Source: an uncultured Oscillospiraceae bacterium
Lineage (GTDB): Bacteria; Bacillota; Clostridia; Oscillospirales; Oscillospiraceae
Direction: 5' to 3'
DNA length: 16,222 nt
Assembly (NCBI GenBank): GCA_934643765.1
Contig: CAKUCT010000019.1
Coordinates: 1-16,222, forward strand
Below are positions 1-6,546 of this stretch, piece by piece. The notes under the pieces are model-generated. The model saw nothing but the letters and a program-made list of their open reading frames with translations. It did not search any database and was not told the origin of the DNA. The first letter of the stretch is position 1. Every line of letters starts with the position of its first letter. The position numbers and the translations under genes are program-made.

Positions 1-1287
1 GATCAGGGCCCCGATATTTATCACCGCAGCTGTCCGATTGTCTCGGGCAAGGTGCGCGAGTGCATCCACTGTTCCGTCTGCCACACGATGTGCGGCTTCG
101 GCGGCGCGGGCGCGTTTTCTGACGGCAAATTCAACTTCACAACGGCCTTCGGCGGCTGGCTGACGGATTTCATCGAGCCGAAGAAGGTCATGGACCTGAT
201 TGAATACGTGGACTCCATCAACGTCGCCCACGGCGCGACGGAGGAGATTTATTCCACGGAAACGCCGGAGGCCAAGGCCCTGGCAAGACAGGCGCTGGCC
301 TATGATCTGCACCTGCTGCAGGCAAGGTGCAAGCATCTGGGCACGGAGAAGAATCTGAAGATTCTGCAGAACATCTATGAGGATCTCAAGGACAAGCTGG
401 AGTTCCGATTCAACACCTCCGCCGTGCACTTCACCCGGGCCGACGGCGGGTATGTGCTGGAGATGAAGGACGGCAGCGAGATTTTCTGCAAGTACCTTCT
501 GGCGGCGCCCGGCCGCAGCGGCGCGGAGTGGTTCTCGGAGGAATGCAAGAACCTGGGCCTGCATCTGCTCAACAACCAGGTCGATGTCGGCGTGCGCGTG
601 GAGCTGCCAGCGACGGTGTTTGAGCATATCACAAACGTCGTTTATGAGTCCAAGCTCATCTACCGCACAAAGCAGTACGGCGACCAGGTGCGTACGTTCT
701 GCATGAACCCCTACGGCCATGTGGTCGCGGAGAACGTCGAGGGCATCAACACGGTCAACGGCCATTCTTACGCCGATCCCGCGCTCAGAAGCGAGAACAC
801 GAACTTTGCGCTTCTGGTGTCCAACCGCTTTACCCAGCCGTTCAACGAGCCGTACCGCTACGGCAAGCACATCGCCTCGCTGTCCAATCTGCTCGCGGGC
901 GGCGTGCTGGTGCAGCGCTTCGGGGATCTCGTGGAGGGCAAGCGCACCAACGAGCACCGCATGAGCCAGTCCTTCGTCCGTCCGACGCTTACGGCGGCGG
1001 TTCCGGGCGACCTGTCCCTGACGCTGCCGAAGCGGCAGCTCGACAACATCATCGAGATGATCTATCAGCTCGACAAAATTGCCCCGGGCACGGCGAACTA
1101 TGACACGCTGCTTTACGGCGCAGAGGTCAAGTTCTATTCGGCGCGGCTGGAGCTCGACGAGAATCTGGAGACGGCGCTGCCGGGTCTGTTCGCAGCCGGC
1201 GACGGCGCAGGCGTCACGCGCGGTCTTGCGCAGGCGGGCGCATCCGGTATTCAGGCGGCAAGAGCTATTTCTGAGCGGCTTAAATAA
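1..1287 (+). CDS. FAD-dependent dehydrogenase (COG2509-like), 5'-truncated
   Basis: The reading frame is open from base 1, so the gene starts upstream of the window; 428 codons are visible. It resembles the uncharacterised FAD-dependent dehydrogenases of COG2509, predicted NAD(P)/FAD oxidoreductases with no settled substrate. A Cys cluster and glycine-rich motif, CIHCSVCHTMCGFGGAGAFS (visible residues 21-40), is typical of the family, as is the C-terminal FAD-contacting segment GLFAAGDGAGVTRGLAQAGA near 395-414. The N-terminal dinucleotide-binding GxGxxG is missing only because it would lie before the window. The family usually runs about 460-540 residues, so perhaps 40-100 residues are missing. 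An in-frame GTG at base 52 is inside conserved sequence and is not the start. The gene converges with rpe and ends at a strong hairpin terminator. The family assignment is fairly sure; the reaction is not known. Confidence 0.85.
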   Translation, partial: DQGPDIYHRSCPIVSGKVRECIHCSVCHTMCGFGGAGAFSDGKFNFTTAFGGWLTDFIEPKKVMDLIEYVDSINVAHGATEEIYSTETPEAKALARQALAYDLHLLQARCKHLGTEKNLKILQNIYEDLKDKLEFRFNTSAVHFTRADGGYVLEMKDGSEIFCKYLLAAPGRSGAEWFSEECKNLGLHLLNNQVDVGVRVELPATVFEHITNVVYESKLIYRTKQYGDQVRTFCMNPYGHVVAENVEGINTVNGHSYADPALRSENTNFALLVSNRFTQPFNEPYRYGKHIASLSNLLAGGVLVQRFGDLVEGKRTNEHRMSQSFVRPTLTAAVPGDLSLTLPKRQLDNIIEMIYQLDKIAPGTANYDTLLYGAEVKFYSARLELDENLETALPGLFAAGDGAGVTRGLAQAGASGIQAARAISERLK

Positions 1288-1299
1288 GAAAGAAATTAG

Positions 1300-1330
1300 A
1301 AAATGACGGCAGCTTTGCTGCCGTCATTTT
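1300..1330. terminator. Bidirectional intrinsic terminator between converging genes
   Basis: A perfect 14-bp inverted repeat (AAAATGACGGCAGC at 1300-1313, its complement at 1317-1330) encloses a TTT loop. The A-tract on the left and T-tract on the right give a U-tail in both directions, so it can end both the dehydrogenase transcript (plus) and the rpe transcript (minus). Confidence 0.93.
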
Positions 1331-1371
1331 TATATTTGGCTCGAATTTTTTGATCTCATAGGGGCGGCGAG

Positions 1372-2022
1372 TCATGCCTTCAGGGCCTTTACAAAGGCGG
1401 CCTTGTCGGGGGCCTTGAAATAGGCGCTGCCGGCGACCAGAACATTGGCTCCTGCCTGCTTGCAGACTGCGGCGGTTTTCTCGTTCACGCCGCCGTCGAC
1501 CTCCAGCTCGCACGCGGGATTTTCCTTTTCAATAAAGCCGCGGATGGCCTGCACCTTGGGCATCATATTTTCCATGAACGACTGGCCGCCGAAGCCCGGC
1601 TCCACGGTCATCACAAGAATCAGGCTGCACAGGGACAGATACGGAAGCACGGCTTCGGCTGGGGTGTTCGGCTTGACGCACAGAGCGGCCTTGACGCCGT
1701 TTGCGCGGATTTTTTCGAGTGCGGCGCGCGTGTTTTCCGGCGTGTCAGACTCTACGTGGATGGTCAGAATGTCGGCGCCGGCCTTGCAGAACGCGTCCAC
1801 GTAGCGGATGGGCCGGTCGATCATCAGATGCACATCGAGTGTCAGATCGGTAATCTTGCGGATGGCGGCGACGACGGGGATGCCGATGGAAATATTGGGA
1901 ACAAAATTGCCGTCCATCACGTCAATATGAACATAATCGGCACCCGCGGGTGTGAGCGCGCGGATGTCGCGTTCGAGATTCACAAAGTCTGCGGACAAAA
2001 TGGAAGGGGATACCTTGATCAT
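1372..2022 (-). CDS. rpe: Ribulose-phosphate 3-epimerase
   Basis: This 216-residue protein interconverts D-ribulose 5-phosphate and D-xylulose 5-phosphate in the cytosolic pentose phosphate pathway. The family's usual length is about 215-225. Visible signatures are the N-terminal KVSPSILSADF (residues 3-13), HIDVMDGNFVPN with its metal-binding His and catalytic Asp (32-43), DVHLMI (63-68), MTVEPGFGGQSF (136-147), and the C-terminal DGGVNEKT (174-181) and VAGSAYF phosphate-binding region. The start at 2022 is supported by GGAGG at 2030-2034, 7 nt upstream. It stands alone: on its 3' side it meets the converging dehydrogenase gene, and on its 5' side lies a long leader with a consensus promoter. 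In many Firmicutes rpe lies next to rsgA or thiN; those genes are absent here. Confidence 0.97.
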   Translation of the reverse strand: MIKVSPSILSADFVNLERDIRALTPAGADYVHIDVMDGNFVPNISIGIPVVAAIRKITDLTLDVHLMIDRPIRYVDAFCKAGADILTIHVESDTPENTRAALEKIRANGVKAALCVKPNTPAEAVLPYLSLCSLILVMTVEPGFGGQSFMENMMPKVQAIRGFIEKENPACELEVDGGVNEKTAAVCKQAGANVLVAGSAYFKAPDKAAFVKALKA

Positions 2023-2182
2023 AACGCTGCCTCCGATACGAAAAATGTAGAATTCAGAACCTTGCGGGCCCAGCCTGCATAGGTATGGTTATGCGGCAGC
2101 GCACCGGGCAGAGCTCTCTTCCTGCGCAGCCGGGCCTCGCCGCTTGCAATAGGGGCTGCCCGCGGGCAGCCCCATCGGGATT
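2023..2182 (-). promoter_or_regulatory. Structured 5' leader (or small RNA) upstream of rpe
   Basis: From the start predicted by the promoter at 2189-2217, about 160 nt would be transcribed before rpe. The RNA opens with a perfect 22-bp palindrome (2152-2173, GGGGCUGCC arms around a CGCG loop). It then contains an irregular long hairpin whose paired segments are 2146-2149/2062-2065, 2132-2136/2067-2071 and 2126-2129/2075-2078. A 7-nt stretch, CGCUGCC in the RNA (2095-2101), is the exact complement of GGCAGCG (2025-2031), which lies next to and partly over the rpe Shine-Dalgarno sequence. I do not recognise a riboswitch family. The conserved SRP RNA apical motif is not present, and 6S RNA cannot be excluded by eye. 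The pairings are visible; a regulatory role is inferred. Confidence 0.45.
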
Positions 2183-2188
2183 GCGTCT

Positions 2189-2217
2189 ATTATACCTGCG
2201 GCTGTGTTGGATGTCAA
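2189..2217 (-). promoter_or_regulatory. Consensus sigma-A promoter for rpe leader
   Basis: On the minus strand the sequence reads TTGACA (2217-2212), a 17-bp spacer, then TATAAT (2194-2189). Both hexamers match the vegetative consensus exactly with optimal spacing. The expected start is near 2182. Its strength is unusual for a single housekeeping enzyme gene. Confidence 0.88.
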
Positions 2218-2239
2218 TTCTGTGGAAGCGGGCTTTTCC

Positions 2240-2268
2240 TTGACATTCCGGAGCCTGCGCGATAAGAT
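2240..2268 (+). promoter_or_regulatory. Sigma-A promoter for the xpaC–telA–TPM operon
   Basis: TTGACA at 2240-2245, a 17-bp spacer, and TAAGAT at 2263-2268. It is back to back with the rpe promoter; the two -35 boxes are separated by 22 bp. The predicted start near 2275 leaves a leader of about 50 nt before the first gene. Confidence 0.75.
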
Positions 2269-2323
2269 GAAAATGGAAAGAGTTTGAGACGGAAAGATAC
2301 AAAAACAGGAAAGGCTTTTCAGC

Positions 2324-3058
2324 ATGGAAACAAAAAAGAAGCAATCGGTAATCCCCATTTACGGCGTGGGGCTGGTGTGGCTGTCAAGAGCCCTTTCGGG
2401 GCATCTTTCCAGCTTCGGCCAACTTGTCAGCACGGCGGCGCTGTCGCTGGCGGCGTATCTTGTATTAAAGCTGTTCTTCCCGGACAAGGTAGAAGAAAAG
2501 GACAAGCAGGAGGCAGCGAAGCAGGCAGACCCGCAGGCAAGTGCGCAGACGAACCGGCAGCCGCAGAAGGCCGAAGAAACAAAGCAGGAACCGGAAAAGC
2601 AGACCGCGCAGTCCACCGGCAACGCAGAGCTTGACGCGGTGCTCCGGCAAGGCGCGGAGGCGGTGGCCAAAATTCAGGCGCTCAACGATGAAATTCCCGA
2701 TTTCAAGCTCTCGGCCCAGATCAAGCAGATTGAGGTTCTGACAGAGAAAATTTTCGCCTACGTCAAGGAGCATCCGCAGGACATCCGCCAGATCCGGCAG
2801 TTTCTGAACTATTACCTGCCGACGACGATCAAGCTGCTCGAGCAGTACGTGGTCCTGCAGAATCAGGGCATGCGCATGGGCAACATTGACGAGGGCATGA
2901 AGAAGATTGAAGATATGCTGGACAAGGTTATCGTCGCATTCCAGCGCCAGCTCGACAGCCTGTTTGAAAGCAGCGTTGTGGATATCACGGCGGACATTCA
3001 GGTCATGGAGCAGATGATGGCGAGCGAGGGCCTGACCGGCAGCGATTTTAAGGAGTGA
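2324..3058 (+). CDS. xpaC: XpaC-family membrane-anchored protein (5-bromo-4-chloroindolyl phosphate hydrolysis protein family)
   Basis: This 244-residue protein resembles the XpaC family (Pfam Halogen_Hydrol), named after a Bacillus gene whose product affected X-phosphate hydrolysis; the true function is unknown. The N-terminus has two hydrophobic stretches (about residues 8-22 and 31-52) that probably form a membrane hairpin. A charged Gln/Lys/Glu-rich linker follows (54-100), then a helical cytosolic domain containing the family hallmark RQFLNYYLPTTIKLLEQY (158-175). The ATG at 2324 has AGGAAAGG nine bases upstream. Its TGA sits within the ribosome-binding region of the following telA gene, so the two are probably translationally coupled. 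XpaC next to TelA is a common arrangement in Firmicutes, which suggests a shared complex. Family call is confident; the enzymatic name should not be taken literally. Confidence 0.9.
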   Translation: METKKKQSVIPIYGVGLVWLSRALSGHLSSFGQLVSTAALSLAAYLVLKLFFPDKVEEKDKQEAAKQADPQASAQTNRQPQKAEETKQEPEKQTAQSTGNAELDAVLRQGAEAVAKIQALNDEIPDFKLSAQIKQIEVLTEKIFAYVKEHPQDIRQIRQFLNYYLPTTIKLLEQYVVLQNQGMRMGNIDEGMKKIEDMLDKVIVAFQRQLDSLFESSVVDITADIQVMEQMMASEGLTGSDFKE

Positions 3059-3063
3059 GTACC

Positions 3064-4212
3064 ATGGAAGAAAAAATCCCGCAGCTGACACTGACACCCG
3101 ATCTTGAAAAAGAGCCGGTTCTGGAGACACCCAAGCAGGAAGACCTGATCGAAAAGGCAGAGAAGGCGCCCGAGGCGGGCCCCGATCTTTCGATGCTGAG
3201 CGAAGCCGAGCAGCAGGCCGTTCTGGCCTTTGCCAAGCAGATTGATCTGACCGACTCCGGCCAGGTCCTGCAGTATGGCGCGGCGGCGCAGAAAAACATT
3301 GCGGACTTTTCAGAGACAGCGCTGGCCAAGGTCCAGACGCGCGACCTCGGCGAAATCGGCGACATGGTGACAAGTCTTGTCGTGGAACTCAAGGGACTTG
3401 ACGAGCCGGAGAAGAAGGGCCTTGCGGGCCTGTTCCGCAAGGCGCAGGTCAGCACGCAGGAAATGAAGGCCAAATACGGCAAGGCCGAGGCCAATGTGGA
3501 CAAAATCGCGGGCGAGCTTGAAAAGCATAAGCTGACGCTGATGAAGGACGTCGCGGTCATGGACCAGATGTATGAAAAGAATCTGGAGTATTTCAAAGAA
3601 CTGACGATGTATATTCTGGCCGGCAAGCAGCGCCTTGCGGAAGAGCGCGCAACGACGCTTGTCCAGCTTCGGGAAAAGGCGCAGACCAGCGGTCTTGCCG
3701 AGGACGCGCAGGCGGCCAACGACTTTGAAAACAAGTGCGAGCGCTTTGAAAAGAAGCTGCACGATCTGGAACTGACGCGGGTCATTTCGCTGCAGACCGC
3801 ACCGCAGATCCGCATGATCCAGAACAACGACACGCTGATGATGGAAAAGATCCAGACCTCCATCATGAACACAATTCCCCTCTGGAAAAACCAGATGGTG
3901 CTGTCTCTTGGCATCCAGGACTCCCAGAGAGCCATGGAAGCCCAGCGGAAGGTCACGGATATGACCAACCAGCTGCTGCAGAAAAACGCGGACATGCTCA
4001 AGATGGCGACTGTGGAGACGGCAAAGGAGGCCGAGCGCGGCATTGTGGACATTGAGACGCTCAAGCACACCAACGAGAGCCTCATCTCCACGCTCGACGA
4101 GGTGCTGCAGATCCAGACCGAGGGCGCCAAGCAGCGTCAGGAGGCCGAGCAGGAGCTGCGGCGGATTGAAGGAGAGCTCAAGCAGAAGCTGCTTGAGACA
4201 CGAAAGGCTTAA
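3064..4212 (+). CDS. telA: TelA-family protein (toxic anion resistance family)
   Basis: This 382-residue, mostly helical soluble protein belongs to the TelA family (Pfam PF05816), linked in some plasmids to tellurite resistance and in chromosomes to envelope or antimicrobial stress; the mechanism is unknown. The family core is visible around QTAPQIRMIQNNDTLMMEKI and the following SIMNTIPLWKNQMVLSLG (residues 245-283). Long charged helices, likely coiled coil, lie at 130-235 and 340-380. I chose ATG 3064 over GTG 3055 because AAGGAG at 3050-3055 is 8 nt upstream of 3064 but would overlap GTG 3055. The ribosome binding site lies in the last codons of xpaC, which points to coupling. It is followed after 2 nt by the TPM-domain gene. 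It has no signal peptide or membrane segment, so it probably acts at the inner face of the membrane with XpaC. Confidence 0.93.
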   Translation: MEEKIPQLTLTPDLEKEPVLETPKQEDLIEKAEKAPEAGPDLSMLSEAEQQAVLAFAKQIDLTDSGQVLQYGAAAQKNIADFSETALAKVQTRDLGEIGDMVTSLVVELKGLDEPEKKGLAGLFRKAQVSTQEMKAKYGKAEANVDKIAGELEKHKLTLMKDVAVMDQMYEKNLEYFKELTMYILAGKQRLAEERATTLVQLREKAQTSGLAEDAQAANDFENKCERFEKKLHDLELTRVISLQTAPQIRMIQNNDTLMMEKIQTSIMNTIPLWKNQMVLSLGIQDSQRAMEAQRKVTDMTNQLLQKNADMLKMATVETAKEAERGIVDIETLKHTNESLISTLDEVLQIQTEGAKQRQEAEQELRRIEGELKQKLLETRKA

Positions 4213-4214
4213 AT

Positions 4215-5234
4215 ATGAAAAATTTTTTTCAAAGAAAAGGCGTTGCGGTGACGATTACGCTGATTGTCATTGCCATCGCAGTGGTCATCGGCTTTGCGTC
4301 CGCCCCGAAGGCGAGCACGACGCAGACCGTCTACGCACCGGAAACCAGCCAGACGGCGCAGTCCTGGGCCAAGGAGAACTACGCGCAGTACGAGGACTTT
4401 ATCGACGACGCGGCCGGGATGTTCACCAGCGGCACGCTGGAGACGTTTGCAAAATATGATGCGCAGCTGGACTACAGCTATGGCAGTATCATGGGCGTTC
4501 AGACCGTGGACGGCCTGGACGGTAAGTCCATGGAGGACTATGCGATGGACGCCAGCGCGGAGCTGGAGCTCGGAAACAGCGACATGCTGCTTCTGATCGA
4601 CCAGGAGTCCGAGCAGTGGTACCTGGCCTATGGCGACGATATGGCGGAGTATGTGGACAACGAGCTGTCGGTGCTGTTTCGGCAGAATCTTGGAAGCATC
4701 TTTTCAGGCAAGGCCAGCACGAGCGTGACGGCGCTGTTTGAAGATCTGCTCGGCTGGTATGAAAAAAATATTCCGGCAACAAGCAGCAGTGCATCTCAGC
4801 CGGAACCGGTTTATTACGAGGAAGATCGCGGTATGAATTTGTTTTCGGTTCTGATTACAATTTTGATTATCGTTGTGATCTGCCGGCTGATTTTCCGGCC
4901 GCGCAGACGCTATTATGACGACGGCGCATACTACGGCGGCAGCCGCCCGGGCTTCTGGAGCGGCATGTTCTGGGGCTCGATGCTCGGCCGCAACCGCGGC
5001 CATCGCGCGCCGCCCCCTCCCGGCCCGGGCCCGAGACCCGGTTATCGCCCGCCCTCCGGCGGCGCAAGACCGGGAAGCTTCAACACAAGACCGTCCGGCG
5101 GCTCGTCGGGCTTCAAGCCGAGCTCGAGAGGCTTTGGCGGCGGCAGCCGCGGCAGCGGGTTTGGCGGCGGCTCACGCGGCGGTGGATTCGGCGGCGGCAG
5201 CCGGGGCGGCGGCTTCGGCGGCGGACGCAGATAA
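4215..5234 (+). CDS. TPM-domain membrane protein with Gly/Arg-rich C-terminal tail
   Basis: This 339-residue protein has a membrane segment or uncleaved signal anchor at residues 11-30, then an extracytoplasmic domain (about 50-185) that resembles the TPM domain (Pfam PF04536), including NSDMLLLIDQESEQWYLAYG (121-140). A second membrane helix lies at 208-227. The C-terminal tail (228-339) is first rich in Arg, Tyr and Pro, then in Gly, ending in near-identical FGGGSRGGG units. TPM proteins of this shape are common beside secretion or envelope genes, and roles from phosphatase to photosystem assembly helper have been suggested. It lies 2 nt after telA, with only a weak GAAAGG upstream, which suggests coupling to telA translation. 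The low-complexity cationic tail would face the cytoplasm if both helices span the membrane. The activity of this copy is unknown. Confidence 0.85.
   Translation: MKNFFQRKGVAVTITLIVIAIAVVIGFASAPKASTTQTVYAPETSQTAQSWAKENYAQYEDFIDDAAGMFTSGTLETFAKYDAQLDYSYGSIMGVQTVDGLDGKSMEDYAMDASAELELGNSDMLLLIDQESEQWYLAYGDDMAEYVDNELSVLFRQNLGSIFSGKASTSVTALFEDLLGWYEKNIPATSSSASQPEPVYYEEDRGMNLFSVLITILIIVVICRLIFRPRRRYYDDGAYYGGSRPGFWSGMFWGSMLGRNRGHRAPPPPGPGPRPGYRPPSGGARPGSFNTRPSGGSSGFKPSSRGFGGGSRGSGFGGGSRGGGFGGGSRGGGFGGGRR
5133..5231 (+). repeat. In-gene 27-bp tandem repeat encoding FGGGSRGGG units
   Basis: Three full 9-residue units (residues 307-315, 316-324, 325-333) and a partial fourth (334-339) encode FGGGSRGSG, FGGGSRGGG, FGGGSRGGG and FGGGRR. 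Copies differ mainly at third codon positions, so they are not recent exact duplications, but the DNA is similar enough for slippage or recombination to change copy number. Confidence 0.85.
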
Positions 5235-5249
5235 GAAGACAAATGGACA

Positions 5250-5283
5250 GGCCGCATCCGGCGCAGGTATGCCGGGTGCGGCC
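5250..5283 (+). terminator. GC-rich hairpin after the TPM gene; weak or partial terminator
   Basis: A 13-bp stem (GGCCGCATCCGGC at 5250-5262 with its complement at 5271-5283, one G·U) and an 8-nt loop. Only two T residues follow, so it is a poor intrinsic terminator. It may lower read-through into the GNAT gene or protect the 3' end of the upstream mRNA. Confidence 0.5.
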
Positions 5284-5345
5284 TTATGGCAGAAAGGCAG
5301 AAGCGGCAACGTGCCTGCCGGCATGATGGCGATGGAGGAAACGCG

Positions 5346-6107
5346 ATGGATGACGAGTTTATCACATTGACACCGGAGAACCTTGCGGACGAACATCTTT
5401 GCTGCATTATCCGCTCGAAAAAGCGGCATCCGGGTGTGGAAGCCAAGCGCGCCTGGCTGGCTGGGCGGCTTGCGGAGGGCCATGTGCTGCGCAAGCTGAA
5501 TGTCCGGGGCTGCGCGTTTATTGAATATGCGCCGCTCGAGACGGCGTGGGTCCCAATTCTGGGGGAAAACTATCTGTACATTTATTGCCTCTGGGTGCAG
5601 GGCGAGCCGAAAGGCCATGGCTACGGCAGAAAGCTTATGATGTCCTGCATCGAAGAGGCGAAGGCGCAGGGAAAGTCCGGCGTCTGTATGCTGGGCGCGC
5701 AGAAGCAGAAGGCGTGGCTGTCCGACCAGAGCTTCGCGAAAAAATTTGGATTCGTACCGGTGGATACGGCGGGAGAGTATCAGCTGCTGGCGCTGAGCTT
5801 TGACGGAACTGCGCCGCAGTTTGCGCCGGAAGCAAGGGCGCAGGAGATTGCAGACCCGCAGCTGTGCGTTTACTATGACGATCAGTGCCCGTATATTTTC
5901 CAACGTGTGGAGGCGCTGCGGAAAGCCTGCGCGGAAAACGACATTACGGCCCGCTTTATCCACGTCGATACGCTCGAGCAGGCGAAGCATCTGCCCGGCG
6001 TATTCAATAACTGGGCCGTCTTCTATGGCGGTAAGTTTATCACAGTCAATCAGATTGACGGCGCGGGTCTGCAGCGCATTGTGCGGCGCGGCGCGAAGAG
6101 CAGCTGA
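5346..6107 (+). CDS. GNAT acetyltransferase with C-terminal YoaP thioredoxin-like domain
   Basis: This 253-residue protein joins two modules. Residues about 5-150 form a GNAT N-acyltransferase; the acetyl-CoA phosphate-binding loop is visible as EPKGHGYGRKLM (87-98). Residues about 165-250 resemble the YoaP domain, a thioredoxin-like fold; YYDDQCPY (176-183) places a Cys-Pro where thioredoxins have their active site, but the second Cys of CxxC is absent. The start at 5346 is preferred over ATG 5286 because GGAGG lies at 5334-5338, 7 nt before it, and the extra 20 residues would be hydrophilic sequence derived from an untranslated region. It follows the TPM gene by 111 nt with no clear new promoter, so it may be a late member of that operon. 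The substrate is unknown. It ends at a strong terminator. Confidence 0.85.
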   Translation: MDDEFITLTPENLADEHLCCIIRSKKRHPGVEAKRAWLAGRLAEGHVLRKLNVRGCAFIEYAPLETAWVPILGENYLYIYCLWVQGEPKGHGYGRKLMMSCIEEAKAQGKSGVCMLGAQKQKAWLSDQSFAKKFGFVPVDTAGEYQLLALSFDGTAPQFAPEARAQEIADPQLCVYYDDQCPYIFQRVEALRKACAENDITARFIHVDTLEQAKHLPGVFNNWAVFYGGKFITVNQIDGAGLQRIVRRGAKSS

Positions 6108-6139
6108 GAAAGGCCGGCGCGGCCGGAATGAACAAAAGG

Positions 6140-6169
6140 TGAGCGCTCCCTGGGGCGTTCATTTTTTTT
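6140..6169 (+). terminator. Intrinsic terminator after the GNAT–YoaP gene
   Basis: A 9-bp stem (TGAGCGCTC at 6140-6148, GGGCGTTCA at 6153-6161, two G·U pairs) with a 4-nt loop is followed by eight T residues. Confidence 0.88.
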
Positions 6170-6181
6170 GAAAAAATCTCC

Positions 6182-6211
6182 AGCATGATTTGCGCGCAGC
6201 GGGCCATACTA
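6182..6211 (+). promoter_or_regulatory. Possible forespore-type (SigF/SigG-like) promoter for the DUF1540 gene
   Basis: CATACTA at 6205-6211 matches the -10 element recognised by the forespore sigma factor SigG, and a GCATG-like -35 (around 6182-6187) lies 17 bp upstream. A vegetative TTGACA at the right distance is absent. Only one of the two elements is a good match, so this is tentative. Confidence 0.3.
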
Positions 6212-6242
6212 TTGCTGCAAACCAAAAAGGAGGTCTTTTATT

Positions 6243-6416
6243 ATGGATTTTGCACACTGCAAGGCCAACAAGGCCATCGAATGCAACGTCGTTTCCTGCC
6301 GCAACCACTGTGACAGCCAGGACTACTGCTCGCTCGACCATGTGAAGATCGGCACCCACGAGTGCCATCCGTCGATGGACCAGTGCACCGACTGTCTGTC
6401 GTTCATCAAGAAGTAA
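6243..6416 (+). CDS. DUF1540 cysteine-rich small protein, 57 aa
   Basis: A short gene encoding 57 residues, preceded by a near-perfect ribosome binding site AAGGAGGT (6227-6234) 8 nt before the ATG. It contains seven Cys and several His: HCKAN (5-9), IECNVVSCRNHCD (12-24), DYCSLDHVKIG (27-37), ECHP (40-43) and QCTDCLSFIKK (47-57). This C-x4-C...C...I/V-x-I/V...C-x2-C layout fits DUF1540 (Pfam PF07561), small proteins probably binding zinc or another metal, common in spore-forming Firmicutes and of unknown function. It stands alone between two strong terminators, so it is its own transcription unit. A sporulation-type promoter is possible. The gene is certain from its ribosome binding site, motif and flanking terminators; its role is not known. 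Confidence 0.85.
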   Translation: MDFAHCKANKAIECNVVSCRNHCDSQDYCSLDHVKIGTHECHPSMDQCTDCLSFIKK

Positions 6417-6432
6417 GCGTTATCTTTGCGGG

Positions 6433-6470
6433 AAGAAGCGGAAAAGGGCAGCCTTTTCCGCTTCTTTTTT
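6433..6470 (+). terminator. Intrinsic terminator after the DUF1540 gene
   Basis: A 13-bp perfect stem (GAAGCGGAAAAGG at 6435-6447, complement 6452-6464) with a GCAG loop is followed by six T residues. It also separates this unit from the converging anti-sigma gene, which ends at 6547. Confidence 0.93.
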
Positions 6471-6546
6471 CTTTCAAACCGGTTTGTTTTATGTCCCCTT
6501 CGGAAAGGGAACTGGTCAGGCACATACAGGCAATGCAGGCGCGGCG

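Noticed and set aside
2062..2149. SRP (4.5S) RNA in the rpe leader
   Set aside because: The invariant GGUCAGG...GGAA...AGCAG apical motif is not present despite a superficially similar GCAGGAAGAG.
3055..3063. GTG start for telA overlapping the xpaC stop codon
   Set aside because: The AAGGAG ribosome binding site ends at the GTG itself, leaving no spacing; ATG 3064 is 8 nt downstream of it.
5286..5345. N-terminal extension of the GNAT–YoaP gene from ATG 5286
   Set aside because: No ribosome binding site precedes 5286, it starts right after a hairpin, and GGAGG sits correctly before ATG 5346.
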